In this document: positions 8,060-17,876 of the stretch, one piece after another
How the letters are laid out: every line of letters starts with the position of its first letter
Position numbering within the stretch: the first letter of the stretch is position 1
DNA from: an uncultured Eubacterium sp.
GTDB lineage: Bacteria; Bacillota; Clostridia; Lachnospirales; CAG-274
Reading direction: 5' to 3'
Assembly (NCBI GenBank): GCA_900551755.1
Contig: URXK01000003.1
Span: forward strand, 62,001-126,000
DNA: 64,000 nucleotides
The notes under the pieces: generated by a model
The model's database searches: none
Seen by the model: only the letters and a program-made list of their open reading frames with translations
What the model was told of the DNA's origin: nothing
Program-made: the position numbers and the translations under genes

Positions 8060-9307
8060 TTAATCAAAACCATTAAATGACGGATATGCTGTTTCATCGT
8101 GTTCTGACTTATCAAGACCAATAAGTTCTTCCTTCTTAGAAACACGAAGTGGTGTAAATATTCTTGTAATTCCAACACAAATAAGTGTACCTACTATAGC
8201 TATAACAATAGTAATAACAATACTTATAACCTGAGCAAAGAATAATTTAACATCACCAAAGAAAAGTCCATTCCATTGAGCAACTCCATTAATTGAACTA
8301 AGTCCAAAAAGACCTGTAGCAATACCGCCCCAAATACCACCAACACCGTGGCAACCAAAAGCATCAAGAGCATCATCATATCCAAACTTTTTCTTAACAA
8401 AAGCTATCATAACATAACAAATTGGTGAAACAATAAAACCAATAATTATTGCTGACCAAATTGGTACAAAACCTGCACCTGGAGTAATTCCAACAAGACC
8501 AGCTACCATACCAGTTGACACACCAATAAGTGATGGCTTGCCATTATGTAAAATTTCAATAAGCATCCAAGAAACAATGGCTGCACCACAAGATGCGGCA
8601 GTTGTCATAAAAGCGTGAGCTGCAAGTCCACTAGCACTTAAAGCACTACCTGCATTAAAGCCAAACCAGCCAAACAAAAGCACAGATGCACCAAAGGCTA
8701 CCATTGGAATATTATGAGTTCTGTATGACTGAGTTTTAAAGCCCTCTCTCTTGCCAAGAATGATACATAAAACAAGAGCAGAAATACCAGAACTAATATG
8801 TACAACATTACCACCAGCAAAGTCAACTGAATGAAGCCAACCATCACCTAACAATCCACCTTGTGCCCAAACCATATGAGCCATTGGATAGTAAACTATA
8901 AATGACCATAAAATCATAAAAATAACTGTTGCCTTAAACTTCATTCTGCCAGCTGTTGCACCAGTAATAAGTGCTGGTGTAATAATAGCAAACATCATTT
9001 GGAAAGCTGCAAATACTAAATTTGGTATAGAATCTGAATATGGTCCAGGTTCCATTCCTACATTATTAAAACCTATCCAATTTAAGTTACCAATGATGCC
9101 TCCAATGTTACCACTAAAGGCAAGTGAGTATCCTACTAATACCCAAAGTACAATAGATAAACCCACTAAAAAAAGTGATGTCATCATTGTATTAATAACA
9201 TTTTTTCTTCTAACAAGACCACCATAAAATAATGCTAAACCAGGTGTCATAAAAAACACAAAGGCCGCACAAATAAGCATAAAGCCAGTATCACCAGTAT
9301 TTATCAT
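8060..9307 (-). CDS. amt: Ammonium transporter
   Basis: A polytopic Amt/Mep/Rh transporter of about 415 residues with roughly 11 membrane segments. Family signatures include TPGLALFYGGLVRRKNV near the N-terminus, WSFIVYYPMAHMVW, the signature around DFAGGNVVHISSGISALV, and HGVGGIWGGIATG with the second pore histidine. It moves ammonium into the cell and forms an operon with the P-II gene that follows. The start is the ATG at 9307, with GGAGGAG 6 bases upstream; the longer frame back to 9364 has no ribosome-binding site. A leader hairpin and a strong promoter lie upstream. Confidence 0.93.
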   Translation of the reverse strand: MINTGDTGFMLICAAFVFFMTPGLALFYGGLVRRKNVINTMMTSLFLVGLSIVLWVLVGYSLAFSGNIGGIIGNLNWIGFNNVGMEPGPYSDSIPNLVFAAFQMMFAIITPALITGATAGRMKFKATVIFMILWSFIVYYPMAHMVWAQGGLLGDGWLHSVDFAGGNVVHISSGISALVLCIILGKREGFKTQSYRTHNIPMVAFGASVLLFGWFGFNAGSALSASGLAAHAFMTTAASCGAAIVSWMLIEILHNGKPSLIGVSTGMVAGLVGITPGAGFVPIWSAIIIGFIVSPICYVMIAFVKKKFGYDDALDAFGCHGVGGIWGGIATGLFGLSSINGVAQWNGLFFGDVKLFFAQVISIVITIVIAIVGTLICVGITRIFTPLRVSKKEELIGLDKSEHDETAYPSFNGFD

Positions 9308-9374
9308 TTTGACTCCTCCTATATCTCTGTGTAAATAAATGTAATTATATGTGTGTGCCGGCAATTATAACTAC

Positions 9375-9409
9375 AAAAAAGGCGTTTGTCCTTATGGACA
9401 AACACCTTT
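9375..9409 (-). terminator. Terminator-like hairpin at the 5' end of the amt transcript
   Basis: On the minus strand an 11-bp stem (9406-9396 with 9391-9381, one G-T pair) and a 4-base ATAA loop are followed by six T. It sits between the predicted amt promoter at 9420-9448 and amt itself, so it would be transcribed from about position +4. It may act as an attenuator or also end transcripts from yugP, 120 bases upstream. A possible second promoter (AGGACA, 17 bases, TATAAT at 9369-9364) overlaps its 3' arm. Confidence 0.65.
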
Positions 9410-9419
9410 GTTTAAATGT

Positions 9420-9448
9420 ATTATAGCACAACAAATATTGGCAGTCAA
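9420..9448 (-). promoter_or_regulatory. Promoter of amt-glnB
   Basis: On the minus strand TTGACT (9448-9443), a 17-base spacer and a perfect TATAAT (9425-9420). This is one of the best sigma-A matches in the window. Initiation near 9413 would place the leader hairpin immediately at the 5' end. Confidence 0.75.
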
Positions 9449-9527
9449 TAGCAATACTTAATTTTTATTAAAAATTTCTGATTTAGCATTGTATTATTAA
9501 GTTAAACTCAATTTTAACATTAATTTA

Positions 9528-10244
9528 TTAATCTCTATTTCTACCTACACCTAATATTGCAAGCAATCTTAAAAGCTGTACTAATGATGCAGCTGCAGCA
9601 GCTACATAAGTTAAAGCAGCAGCAGTTAATACCTTTCTTGCACCAGATACTTCGGAATTTTCAAGATAATTGTAATCTGATAACATCTTTAAAGCTCTTG
9701 ATGATGCATTAAACTCAACTGGCAATGTAATAATCTGAAATGCTACAACAGCAGCAAATAATATTGCACCAATAAAAGCTAAAGCATAGCTATGAATAAG
9801 ACTTCCCATAAGAAGTCCAATAATAAATAATGGCATAGCAAGTTTACTACTAAAACTTACAACAGGAAAAATTGCAGACCTTACAGTAAGAGGCACATAA
9901 CCTTTTGCGTGCTGGACTGCGTGTCCTGTTTCGTGAGCAGCAACACCTAATGCAGCTATACTCTTTGAACCATAAACTGAATCAGATAATCTTAATACCT
10001 TTTTAATTGGGTCATAGTGGTCTGTTAAATTTCCACTAATATGTTCAACCTGAACATCATTTATACCATTTAAGTGTAAAAGCATTCTGGCAACATCAGC
10101 TCCTGTATATCCTCTAGCATTAGGAACTTTAGAGTATCTCTTAAACACAGAACCTACATTAAACTGAGCAAACATACAAACAAAAGCCATTAAAATAACT
10201 AAAAAGTACCAACCATCAATACCATATCCATAATAATAAGGCAT
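9528..10244 (-). CDS. yugP: Membrane zinc metallopeptidase, YugP type
   Basis: A 238-residue membrane protein of the Zn_peptidase_2 family (PF04298). One N-terminal membrane segment follows a tyrosine-glycine-rich start (PYYYGYGIDGW). The zinc motif HETGH lies near residue 107 with the conserved HAVQHAKGYVPLTVRS after it, then two or three further membrane segments. It is a predicted membrane-embedded protease of unknown substrate. In clostridia it typically sits downstream of fmt, as here. Its stop is followed by the hairpin at 9375-9409. Confidence 0.88.
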   Translation of the reverse strand: MPYYYGYGIDGWYFLVILMAFVCMFAQFNVGSVFKRYSKVPNARGYTGADVARMLLHLNGINDVQVEHISGNLTDHYDPIKKVLRLSDSVYGSKSIAALGVAAHETGHAVQHAKGYVPLTVRSAIFPVVSFSSKLAMPLFIIGLLMGSLIHSYALAFIGAILFAAVVAFQIITLPVEFNASSRALKMLSDYNYLENSEVSGARKVLTAAALTYVAAAAASLVQLLRLLAILGVGRNRD

Positions 10245-10303
10245 AATATCACTCTCCTTTTAATATTTTAACTATATACGGAGTAAATATTTAATTGTCT
10301 GAT

Positions 10304-11233
10304 TTATTTTAAAAATTTTCCTTCTTCTATTTGGTGACCTCTCATATAATCAGCACAGTTCATTCTTTTACTTCCCTTTGCTTGAACCTCTGTCACCATT
10401 ACAGCTCCATTTCCTGTTTTAACAACAAATCCTTTTTTCTTATCAATAGCTATTATTTCACCACAATTGCCATTATCATAGCCCTCTAAAATATTAACAT
10501 TAAATATTTTAAGTACCTCATCATCGTATTCAGTAAATGCAGCCGGAACTGGATTAAAACCTCTTACCTTATTTTTAATTTCTTCTGAAGTTTTAGTCCA
10601 ATCAATCTGTCCCATATCTCTTGTTATCATTGAAGCATAGCAAGTAAGGCTATCATCTTGCTTTTCTGGCTTAGCCTCGCCATTTTCAATCAAATCTAAT
10701 GCTTCAATTAAAGCATCAGCACCAATAGGTGACATTTTGTCGTGCAATGTTTCGTAAGTATCTTCAGGAGTTATTTCAATTTCCTTTTTAAGTATCATAT
10801 CTCCTGCATCAAGAGCCTTAACCATATACATTATAGTGACACCTGTTTTTTCTTCACCATCAATAATTGACCACTGAATAGGTGCAGCACCTCTATATTT
10901 AGGCAAAAGTGAACCGTGAACATTTACACAGCCATACTTTGGAATATCTAAAATTTCTTGTGACAAGATTTGACCATAGGCAACAACAACATAAATATCT
11001 GCATCAATACCCCTAAGAATATTTACAAATTCTTCGTCTTTTATTCTGTTAGGCTGATAAACAGGAATATTGTGAGCCTCAGCAACAGCCTTAACTGGTG
11101 TAGGCTGTAACTTTTTACCTCTACCCTTAGGCTTATCTGGCTGACTTACAACAGCCACAACATTATGCTTGTCTATAAGAGCCTCAAGTACAGGCACAGC
11201 AAAATCTGGTGTACCCATAAACAAAACCTTCAT
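10304..11233 (-). CDS. fmt: Methionyl-tRNA formyltransferase
   Basis: A 309-residue enzyme that formylates initiator Met-tRNA from 10-formyltetrahydrofolate. The N-terminal formyltransferase domain starts KVLFMGTPDFAVPVLEAL. The catalytic segment is VNVHGSLLPKYRGAAPIQW (about residues 104-122), with the conserved aspartate in KALDAGDM. The C-terminal tRNA-binding domain begins near residue 205 (GFNPVPAAF). It lies 2 bases after def, and the fmt product is later deformylated by def, so the operon pairs the two opposing steps. Confidence 0.95.
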   Translation of the reverse strand: MKVLFMGTPDFAVPVLEALIDKHNVVAVVSQPDKPKGRGKKLQPTPVKAVAEAHNIPVYQPNRIKDEEFVNILRGIDADIYVVVAYGQILSQEILDIPKYGCVNVHGSLLPKYRGAAPIQWSIIDGEEKTGVTIMYMVKALDAGDMILKKEIEITPEDTYETLHDKMSPIGADALIEALDLIENGEAKPEKQDDSLTCYASMITRDMGQIDWTKTSEEIKNKVRGFNPVPAAFTEYDDEVLKIFNVNILEGYDNGNCGEIIAIDKKKGFVVKTGNGAVMVTEVQAKGSKRMNCADYMRGHQIEEGKFLK

Positions 11234-11235
11234 AT

Positions 11236-11718
11236 TTATTCTTCTTCCTCCTCGTCATCTACTTCAACATCCATAAGTTCTCCCTCCATTTTATCAATGT
11301 AGAGAATACCGTCTAAATGGTCAATTTCGTGGCATAAAGCTCTTGCCATTAATTCTTCGCCTTCAACAATAATATTCTGACCAGTAATGTCAACTGCCTT
11401 AACCTTAGCATAGTTAGGTCTTGTAACAACTGCCATTTTGCCTGGAATAGAAAGGCAACCTTCTCTACCAGTCTGTTCACCACTTGTTTCAACTATTTCT
11501 GGATTAATAAGAACTACTGGACCTTCTCCAATATCAATAACAACTATTCTTTTTAACATACCTACCTGAGGAGCTGCAAGACCAACACCATTTTCATCAT
11601 ACATTGTGTCAAGCATATCATCAACAAGTTCTGCTATCTTAGGAGTAATTTCCTTAACTGGTTTACATACCTTTCTTAATACTGGTTCGCCTTCTTCTCT
11701 TATCATTCTTATTGCCAT
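11236..11718 (-). CDS. def: Peptide deformylase
   Basis: A 160-residue iron/zinc hydrolase that removes the N-formyl group from new proteins. The three family motifs are present: [18 protein letters not shown] with the metal cysteine, and HEIDHLDG with the two metal histidines and catalytic glutamate. The protein ends in an unusually acidic tail (about ten Asp/Glu in the last fourteen residues). It lies 12 bases after priA and 2 bases before fmt. Confidence 0.95.
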   Translation of the reverse strand: MAIRMIREEGEPVLRKVCKPVKEITPKIAELVDDMLDTMYDENGVGLAAPQVGMLKRIVVIDIGEGPVVLINPEIVETSGEQTGREGCLSIPGKMAVVTRPNYAKVKAVDITGQNIIVEGEELMARALCHEIDHLDGILYIDKMEGELMDVEVDDEEEEE

Positions 11719-11730
11719 TTTATTAACCTC

Positions 11731-13956
11731 CTATATAAAATTTGGATTTAAGTTTAAATGTATATTTATATTGTTTAAATTTATATTTTGTTGTAGCTTA
11801 TTTAAGCAAAACAACACATAATTTCTAAGTTTATCTTCATTTTCACATTTAACCATAAGCTGCCATCTATAATTATTATTAATTTTAGAAATCACAGCCG
11901 GTGTAGGTCCTAAGTGTGAAAACATATTATTTTTATTGTAATGCTTCATTATGTAAAGCAAATCACCTAAGCATTGTCGCAAATAGCCTTCGTTTTTACC
12001 TGTAAACATTATTACAAATATATTGGTAAATGGTGGATATACCATACTTTTTCTATAATTTATTTCTTGATTATAAAAACCTATATAATCATTTTTAGCT
12101 GCAAATTGTATGCTATAATGTTCTGGCGAATATGTCTGAATATAAACTCTACCTTCTTTATCAGCTCTGCCAGCTCTGCCAGCCACCTGTGATACTAACT
12201 GATAAGTTGTTTCAGCACTTTTGTAATCTCCAACATTAAGAGATAAATCTGCTGCTATAATTCCAACTAAAGTAACATTTTTAAAATCAAGCCCTTTAGC
12301 TATCATTTGAGTACCAATTAAAATATCTGCATTTCCATTTCTAAATTCATCAATGATTTTTTGATGACTGTTTTTTCTTTGTGTAGTATCTAAATCCATT
12401 CTTAAAACTCTAGCATTTGGAAATACCTTATTTACTTCTTGCTCAATTTTTTCTGTTCCTGTACCAAAATATTTAATATGCTTAGAGCCACAGCTTGGAC
12501 AAATTTCCGGTACATTTATTGTAGCACCACAATAATGACAGCTTAATTTATTTATTCCTTTGTGATATGTATAATTTACATTACAATTATTGCAAGTCAT
12601 AACATAACCACATTCTCGGCAAGAAACAAATGTAGAATAACCTCGCCTATTTAAAAATAATATTGTCTGTTCGCCTTTTTTTATATTATTTTCAATAGCC
12701 GTCTTTAATTCTCTGCTAAAAACAGAAAAATTTCTCTGTGCCAATTCTACTCTCATATCTACAATATTTATTTTTGGATATGAGTTATTAACTCTATTTT
12801 TTAAAGTACATAATGTATACTCATTATTTTTAGCTTTGTAATAACTTGTAACAGACGGCGTTGCACTACCTAATACAACAGTACAACCATATAAGCTACT
12901 TAATTTTTCAGCAACTTCCCTAGCATCATATTTAGGCGATAACTGGTCAGATTTATATGTTGACTCGTGTTCTTCATCAATTATTATTATACCAAGATTT
13001 TCAAAAGGTGTAAACACCGCAGAACGAGGACCAATCATAACAGAAACTTCACCAAGTCTTGCTCTTTTCCATTGGTCATATCTTTCACCATCACTTAATC
13101 TGGAATGAGTAACCGATACTTTATCTCCAAATCTCGAAACAAATCTTTCAACTGTCTGCTGAGTCAAAGATATTTCTGGCACTAGCACAATAGCTGATTT
13201 ACCTTGACTTAATGCCTTGTCTATAGCTTGAAGATATATTTCTGTTTTACCACTACCAGTAACACCGTGAACAAGAATAGGCTTTTTAATATTCCTATCC
13301 ATTTCTTTAAATATTGTATTACAAGCAGAAGTTTGTTCATCAGTTAATACAGGTGATGTTGTCTTTTTAACAGATGCTGTATTAAAATTGCCTCTATAGA
13401 CCTGTTCATAAACTTTTTTAACAACACCTTTTTTTACTAGAGCAGTTATTGGTGCATCATCAACATTAAGAAAATTTTTAATATGGGATACTGGTATTTC
13501 ATCACCATTTAATAAAAGATTTAAAATCTTTCTTTGTTTAGTATCCTTTTTCATTATCTTTTCAATATCTTCTTTAATACTGTCATTATCAGTATTAAGC
13601 ACCAGACAAGCAAAGTTTTTTTCATTTACCTTTTTAGGTATAATACACTGTATACAACTACTTAATGTTGTATAATATTTTGTTTGCATCCACTTAGCAA
13701 GCTCAATTCTTTTAGGACTTATTATAGAATATTCTTCGCAAATATCGCTAATGTCCTTAATAAGGGCGTCATCAACATCAGCTTCATCAGAAAATCCTGT
13801 AACATACCCTTCTATTTTTTTATTGCTCTTTCCAAAAGGAACAATTACTCTCATTCCTATTGCAATTTTATCTTTTAAATTAAAAGGAATTCTATAATGA
13901 AATATATGGTCTATATTGCTATGCGAAAGAGAAACAATAATTTTAGCATATTTCAT
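11731..13956 (-). CDS. priA: Primosomal protein N' (replication restart helicase)
   Basis: A 741-residue superfamily 2 helicase that reloads the replisome at stalled forks. The N-terminal DNA-binding domain (3'-end recognition) covers about residues 1-105. The helicase core has Walker A GVTGSGKTEIYL near residue 230, the DEEH box, and motif VI QVAGRAGRADKEG. Between them is the zinc-binding insert with eight cysteines (CRECGYVMTCNNC, CHYCGAT, CPSCGSKH). The size is normal. The gene is first in the priA-def-fmt run and follows the rpoZ terminator closely. Confidence 0.95.
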   Translation of the reverse strand: MKYAKIIVSLSHSNIDHIFHYRIPFNLKDKIAIGMRVIVPFGKSNKKIEGYVTGFSDEADVDDALIKDISDICEEYSIISPKRIELAKWMQTKYYTTLSSCIQCIIPKKVNEKNFACLVLNTDNDSIKEDIEKIMKKDTKQRKILNLLLNGDEIPVSHIKNFLNVDDAPITALVKKGVVKKVYEQVYRGNFNTASVKKTTSPVLTDEQTSACNTIFKEMDRNIKKPILVHGVTGSGKTEIYLQAIDKALSQGKSAIVLVPEISLTQQTVERFVSRFGDKVSVTHSRLSDGERYDQWKRARLGEVSVMIGPRSAVFTPFENLGIIIIDEEHESTYKSDQLSPKYDAREVAEKLSSLYGCTVVLGSATPSVTSYYKAKNNEYTLCTLKNRVNNSYPKINIVDMRVELAQRNFSVFSRELKTAIENNIKKGEQTILFLNRRGYSTFVSCRECGYVMTCNNCNVNYTYHKGINKLSCHYCGATINVPEICPSCGSKHIKYFGTGTEKIEQEVNKVFPNARVLRMDLDTTQRKNSHQKIIDEFRNGNADILIGTQMIAKGLDFKNVTLVGIIAADLSLNVGDYKSAETTYQLVSQVAGRAGRADKEGRVYIQTYSPEHYSIQFAAKNDYIGFYNQEINYRKSMVYPPFTNIFVIMFTGKNEGYLRQCLGDLLYIMKHYNKNNMFSHLGPTPAVISKINNNYRWQLMVKCENEDKLRNYVLFCLNKLQQNINLNNINIHLNLNPNFI

Positions 13957-13998
13957 TTAAGTCACCCCTTTAATAATATAAATAACTAGTGCAAAAAT

Positions 13999-14030
13999 AA
14001 AGGGCTAATAGCTTTGCTCCATCAGCCCTT
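13999..14030 (-). terminator. Terminator after rpoZ
   Basis: AAGGGCT/AGCCCTT arms (14000-14006 and 14024-14030) with a 17-base loop. On the minus strand the stem is followed by the T-rich run TTTATTTTTG. It starts 7 bases after the rpoZ stop, and priA begins 43 bases further on. Confidence 0.7.
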
Positions 14031-14036
14031 AAAAAA

Positions 14037-14453
14037 TTATTCTTCAATATTATCAGTTGTATCTTCTTCAACTTCTAATTGGTCATCAATTTCAAATGTA
14101 TCGTCTAATTCGTCACTTACATCTTCAGTCTTTTCAACTTCTACAGTCTTTTCAGCAGCCTGCTGTTCAAGTTCCTTTTTGATTTCTGATTCATCTAAAA
14201 TTGGCTTTTTAGGCTTAAGTTTTGTACCCTGACCTTCTGGAACAACTGTAATTTTGCCTTCTCTAATTTCTTCAACAGCAATAGATACTGGCTTGTTAGA
14301 ATTAACCTTAACATCAGCCATAGATTCATCACCATCAATAAGCTGTCTAGCTCTTTTTGATGCTGCAATAACTACAGTGTATCTGCTAGTAACAGCCTCC
14401 TTTGAATTTTCGCTCATAGTTTCCATAAGTTCTGCGTAAGATGGTCTTAACAT
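14037..14453 (-). CDS. rpoZ: RNA polymerase omega subunit with long acidic tail
   Basis: A 138-residue protein. The first 75 residues are omega: MLRPSYAELM, then SRYTVVIAASKRARQLIDG, which contacts the beta-prime subunit, and KPVSIAVEEIREGKI. The remaining 60 residues are a lysine-proline linker followed by a strongly acidic, low-complexity tail, making the protein almost twice the usual minimal length. Extended tails occur in other clostridial omegas, but I know of no assigned role. The gene starts one base after the gmk stop. Confidence 0.9.
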   Translation of the reverse strand: MLRPSYAELMETMSENSKEAVTSRYTVVIAASKRARQLIDGDESMADVKVNSNKPVSIAVEEIREGKITVVPEGQGTKLKPKKPILDESEIKKELEQQAAEKTVEVEKTEDVSDELDDTFEIDDQLEVEEDTTDNIEE

Positions 14454-14454
14454 A

Positions 14455-15060
14455 TTAATTCTCTCCCTTAAACTTTTTAATAAATTCTATATTTTTCTTA
14501 GTTTTATTTTTAGCAGAATTTACTGCATCTTTTAAATCTGAAACTGTTTTTTCAAGTTTATCATTTATTATTAAATAATCATAACTATCAACATATTCAA
14601 CTTCACTTAAAGCAGTTTCAAGTCTTTGTTCAATAACATCTTGAGATTCAGTTTGTCTGCCTTCAAGACGCTCTCTTAAAACATTAATATTAGGTGTAGT
14701 CATAAATATTAATACTGCATCTGGTACAGCTGCTTTAACCTGCATAGCACCCTGCACCTCAATTTCAAGTATAATATTCTTGCCATTATTTATTTGGTTT
14801 AAAACATACTCCTTTGGTGTTCCGTAATAATTGCCATTAAATTGAGCATATTCAAAAAATTCATCATTAGCAATCATTTTTTCAAACTCATCTCTAGTTT
14901 TAAAGAAATATGTAACACCTTCTTTATCTCCTGGTCTAGGATTTCTGGAAGTGGCTGATATTGAAACAGAAAAATCTTCATCTTTTAAAAACTGTTCAAG
15001 CACTGTACCCTTACCAGAACCTGAAGGTCCAGAAAGTACAACTAACATACCTTTTTTCAT
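14455..15060 (-). CDS. gmk: Guanylate kinase
   Basis: A 201-residue kinase that phosphorylates GMP to GDP. The P-loop is LSGPSGSGKGTV at residues 8-19. The GMP-binding segment SATSRNPRPGDKEGVTYFF and the lid region with RLEGRQTESQDVIEQR follow. Length is typical. It lies between yicC and rpoZ, a standard clostridial arrangement. Confidence 0.95.
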   Translation of the reverse strand: MKKGMLVVLSGPSGSGKGTVLEQFLKDEDFSVSISATSRNPRPGDKEGVTYFFKTRDEFEKMIANDEFFEYAQFNGNYYGTPKEYVLNQINNGKNIILEIEVQGAMQVKAAVPDAVLIFMTTPNINVLRERLEGRQTESQDVIEQRLETALSEVEYVDSYDYLIINDKLEKTVSDLKDAVNSAKNKTKKNIEFIKKFKGEN

Positions 15061-15081
15061 AATAGTACTCCTTAATCAAAA

Positions 15082-15963
15082 TTACTCAATATTCTGTATC
15101 TGTTCTCTAATTTTTTCAATTTCACTCTTAGTTTCAACTATAATATTAGTAATTACAAGGTCATTTGATTTTGAGCCAATAGTATTTACTTCTCTATTCA
15201 TTTCTTGAACAAGGAAATCAAGCTTTCTACCAACTGGCGTTGTTTCTTCAAGTATTGATTGCATCTGCTGAATATGACTATATAATCTAGTTATTTCCTC
15301 ATCAATGCAAGCTCTGTCAGAGAAAATAAGCACTTCTGTAAGTATTCTTGACTCATCAGCCTTGATTTCATCAAGTTCCTTCAACTTTTCTTCGAGTCTT
15401 TTTCTATAATCCTTAGCTACTTCTGGAGCTCTTTCGTCAATTCTATTAACTGCTGTAAAGATAGTTCTTAACTTTTCAATAATGCTCTTTTTTAAAGCTT
15501 CGCCCTCTCTTAATCGCATCTCAATAAAATTATCAACAGCATCAACTGTAGCACTCATTAAACAAGCACCTATCTCCTTGCCTGCTTCTTCACTTGCTAT
15601 TCCCTTGTCTACAGTTATAATATCTGGGAACTTAGCAACAAGGTCAAGAGAAATATCGTCTTTTATATTAAATTTATCCTTTAATTCTGCAAGAGCTGAA
15701 ATATAACCCTTAGCAAGATTTTCATTAACAGTTATGTTTATGTCATCTTCAGAAAAGCTCTCAAAACTAACATATACATCAATTTTACCTCTAAATACCT
15801 TTGAAGTAATTGTTTTTTTAATTGTATCTTCATAAGCAAGCATAGTTCTAGGCATTTTAATGGTAATATCATTGTATCTATGATTAACTGCCTTTATTTC
15901 TACTACAAACTTACGGTTAAATAAGGTACATTCACCTCTGCCATAACCAGTCATACTTTTCAT
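15082..15963 (-). CDS. yicC: YicC/YloC family endoribonuclease
   Basis: A 293-residue protein starting with the family signature MKSMTGYGRGE. The N-terminal YicC domain extends to about residue 155, and the C-terminal DUF1732 domain ends in GRKLDFLVQEMNREVNTIGSKSND, a very conserved block. E. coli YicC is an endoribonuclease that acts on some small RNAs and mRNAs; the role in Firmicutes is less clear. It heads the yicC-gmk-rpoZ run. The remA (DUF370) gene often found between yicC and gmk is absent from the 21-base gap here. Confidence 0.92.
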   Translation of the reverse strand: MKSMTGYGRGECTLFNRKFVVEIKAVNHRYNDITIKMPRTMLAYEDTIKKTITSKVFRGKIDVYVSFESFSEDDINITVNENLAKGYISALAELKDKFNIKDDISLDLVAKFPDIITVDKGIASEEAGKEIGACLMSATVDAVDNFIEMRLREGEALKKSIIEKLRTIFTAVNRIDERAPEVAKDYRKRLEEKLKELDEIKADESRILTEVLIFSDRACIDEEITRLYSHIQQMQSILEETTPVGRKLDFLVQEMNREVNTIGSKSNDLVITNIIVETKSEIEKIREQIQNIE

Positions 15964-16058
15964 AAGTACATACCTCGCATTTCTCGTTACATAGTAATTT
16001 AATTTTATTATACAACATTTTCGCTATAATTAAAAGCCTTTTTTTAAATTTTTTATTA

Positions 16059-16086
16059 TTGAAATTATAAATAAGTATGATATAAT
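16059..16086 (+). promoter_or_regulatory. Promoter of rqcH
   Basis: TTGAAA (16059-16064), a 16-base spacer and perfect TATAAT (16081-16086), 26 bases before the rqcH ATG. On the opposite strand a TATAAT at 16012-16007 may serve yicC, but I see no convincing -35 for it. Confidence 0.65.
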
Positions 16087-16112
16087 AACATAGATAAAGG
16101 AGGTATATTAAT

Positions 16113-17876
16113 ATGGCATTTGACGGTATAACAATTTCAGCTCTTGTATCTGAAATCAAAGATAAAATACTTGGAGGACGAATTGACAAAATTTATCAGC
16201 CTGAAAGTGATGAAATTATTTTAGGTATTAGAAGTTTTGGCAATGCTTATAAATTGCTCCTTACTGCAAATCCTTCTAATCCTAAATTTCATTTTACAAA
16301 AGAAAATAGAAACAATCCATTAAACCCACCCCTCTTTTGTATGGTAATGCGTAAACATCTTCAAAGTGGCAAAATAATTAATATTGAACAGCCTAATTTT
16401 GATAGAATAATAAATATATATATTGAGTCTATGAACGAACTTGGTGATTATTCTACTAAAAAACTTGTGCTTGAAATAATGGGTAGACACAGCAATTTGA
16501 TTTTAACAGATGAAAACAATATAATTCTTGATTGTATTAAACACATAAATCACGATAAAAGCTCAGTTAGAGAAGTTTTGCCTGGAAAAGAATATGTATT
16601 GCCTCCTGCACAAGATAAATACAATACTTTAGACTTAAGTTACGATAATTTTAAAGATAGCTTTGATAAATCTCAAAGCAAAAAAGCTCAAGCTATGATA
16701 TATCAAAACTATACGGGTATTAGTCCTGTTATTGCATCAGAAATATGCAACAGAGGTAATGTGGATTCATCTTCATTTTGTGAATCATTAACTAATAATG
16801 ACTTTGAAAATATTTACAAAGCATTTTTAGCTGTTGTTAATGATATAAAAAATAGTACCTTTACCCCTCAACTTATAAAAAATGAAGTTGGCAAAATAGT
16901 AGATTTCTCACCTATAAATATGACACAATTTTCATCATTTAATATTCAGCCATATAATTCTATGTCTGAACTTGTTGAGGATTTTTATAGAACTAGAGAT
17001 TTTACTTATAGAATAAATCAAAAAACTCAAGATTTAAAAAAGCTCGTTTCACAAAATATCGAAAGATGTGTAAGAAAAAAAGAAATTCAAATTAAGACAT
17101 TAAAAGATATTGAAAACAGAGATGAATTAAGACTTTGGGGTGAACTTATTACTGCTAATATATATTCCATAAAAAAAGGTATGACAACTGTTGAACTTTC
17201 TAATTTTTATTCAGAAAATTATGAAACTGTTACTATTCCTCTTGACGGCAACAAAACTCCAGCAGAAAATGCTCAAAAGTATTTCAAAGCCTACAATAAG
17301 GCAAAAAGAACATTTGATGCCTTACAAGACCAAATAAAGTCAAATGATGAAGAACTTGAATATCTTGAAGGTGTTTTAGCATCTGTAGGAAACTGTACAG
17401 AGGAACAGGATATAAAAGAAATCAGACAAGAGTTGAGAGAAAATGGATATATTAAAAAGACAAAAGGTGGTAAAGGCAAGGTTTCTCAGAAAAAGTCTAA
17501 ACCTCTACACTTTATATCATCAGATGGATATGATATATTTGTTGGCAAAAACAATTTTCAAAACGATGAACTTACATTAAAAATAGCTAGACCTCGTGAT
17601 ATGTGGTTTCATACTAAAAATATTCCTGGTTCTCACGTTATTGTTATATATAAAGGCGAGGATTTTCCTAATACAACCCTTACTGAGGCTGCAGAGCTTG
17701 CTGCATATTATAGTAAAGCTCAAGATACACCTCTTGTACCTGTTGATTATACTGAAAAGAGAAATGTTAAAAAGCCAAATGGAGCAAAACCTGGTATGGT
17801 AATATATGAAACAAATAAAACAGCCTATGTAGACTCTAACGATAAAATAATAAATAAATTACAGCAAAAAAAGTAG
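16113..17876 (+). CDS. rqcH: RqcH / NFACT-family ribosome quality control protein (FbpA-like)
   Basis: A 587-residue Rqc2 homologue, often annotated as fibronectin-binding protein A. In Bacillus it binds stalled 50S-peptidyl-tRNA complexes and adds C-terminal alanine tails that mark nascent chains for degradation. The NFACT-N domain starts MAFDGITISALVSEIKDKILGGRIDKIYQP. A helical coiled-coil middle lies around residues 300-440. The C-terminal NFACT-R domain carries ARPRDMWFHTKNIPGSHVI. GGAGG lies 8 bases before the ATG. It is the only plus-strand gene in the first 30 kb, divergent from yicC and with its own promoter. Confidence 0.9.
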   Translation: MAFDGITISALVSEIKDKILGGRIDKIYQPESDEIILGIRSFGNAYKLLLTANPSNPKFHFTKENRNNPLNPPLFCMVMRKHLQSGKIINIEQPNFDRIINIYIESMNELGDYSTKKLVLEIMGRHSNLILTDENNIILDCIKHINHDKSSVREVLPGKEYVLPPAQDKYNTLDLSYDNFKDSFDKSQSKKAQAMIYQNYTGISPVIASEICNRGNVDSSSFCESLTNNDFENIYKAFLAVVNDIKNSTFTPQLIKNEVGKIVDFSPINMTQFSSFNIQPYNSMSELVEDFYRTRDFTYRINQKTQDLKKLVSQNIERCVRKKEIQIKTLKDIENRDELRLWGELITANIYSIKKGMTTVELSNFYSENYETVTIPLDGNKTPAENAQKYFKAYNKAKRTFDALQDQIKSNDEELEYLEGVLASVGNCTEEQDIKEIRQELRENGYIKKTKGGKGKVSQKKSKPLHFISSDGYDIFVGKNNFQNDELTLKIARPRDMWFHTKNIPGSHVIVIYKGEDFPNTTLTEAAELAAYYSKAQDTPLVPVDYTEKRNVKKPNGAKPGMVIYETNKTAYVDSNDKIINKLQQKK

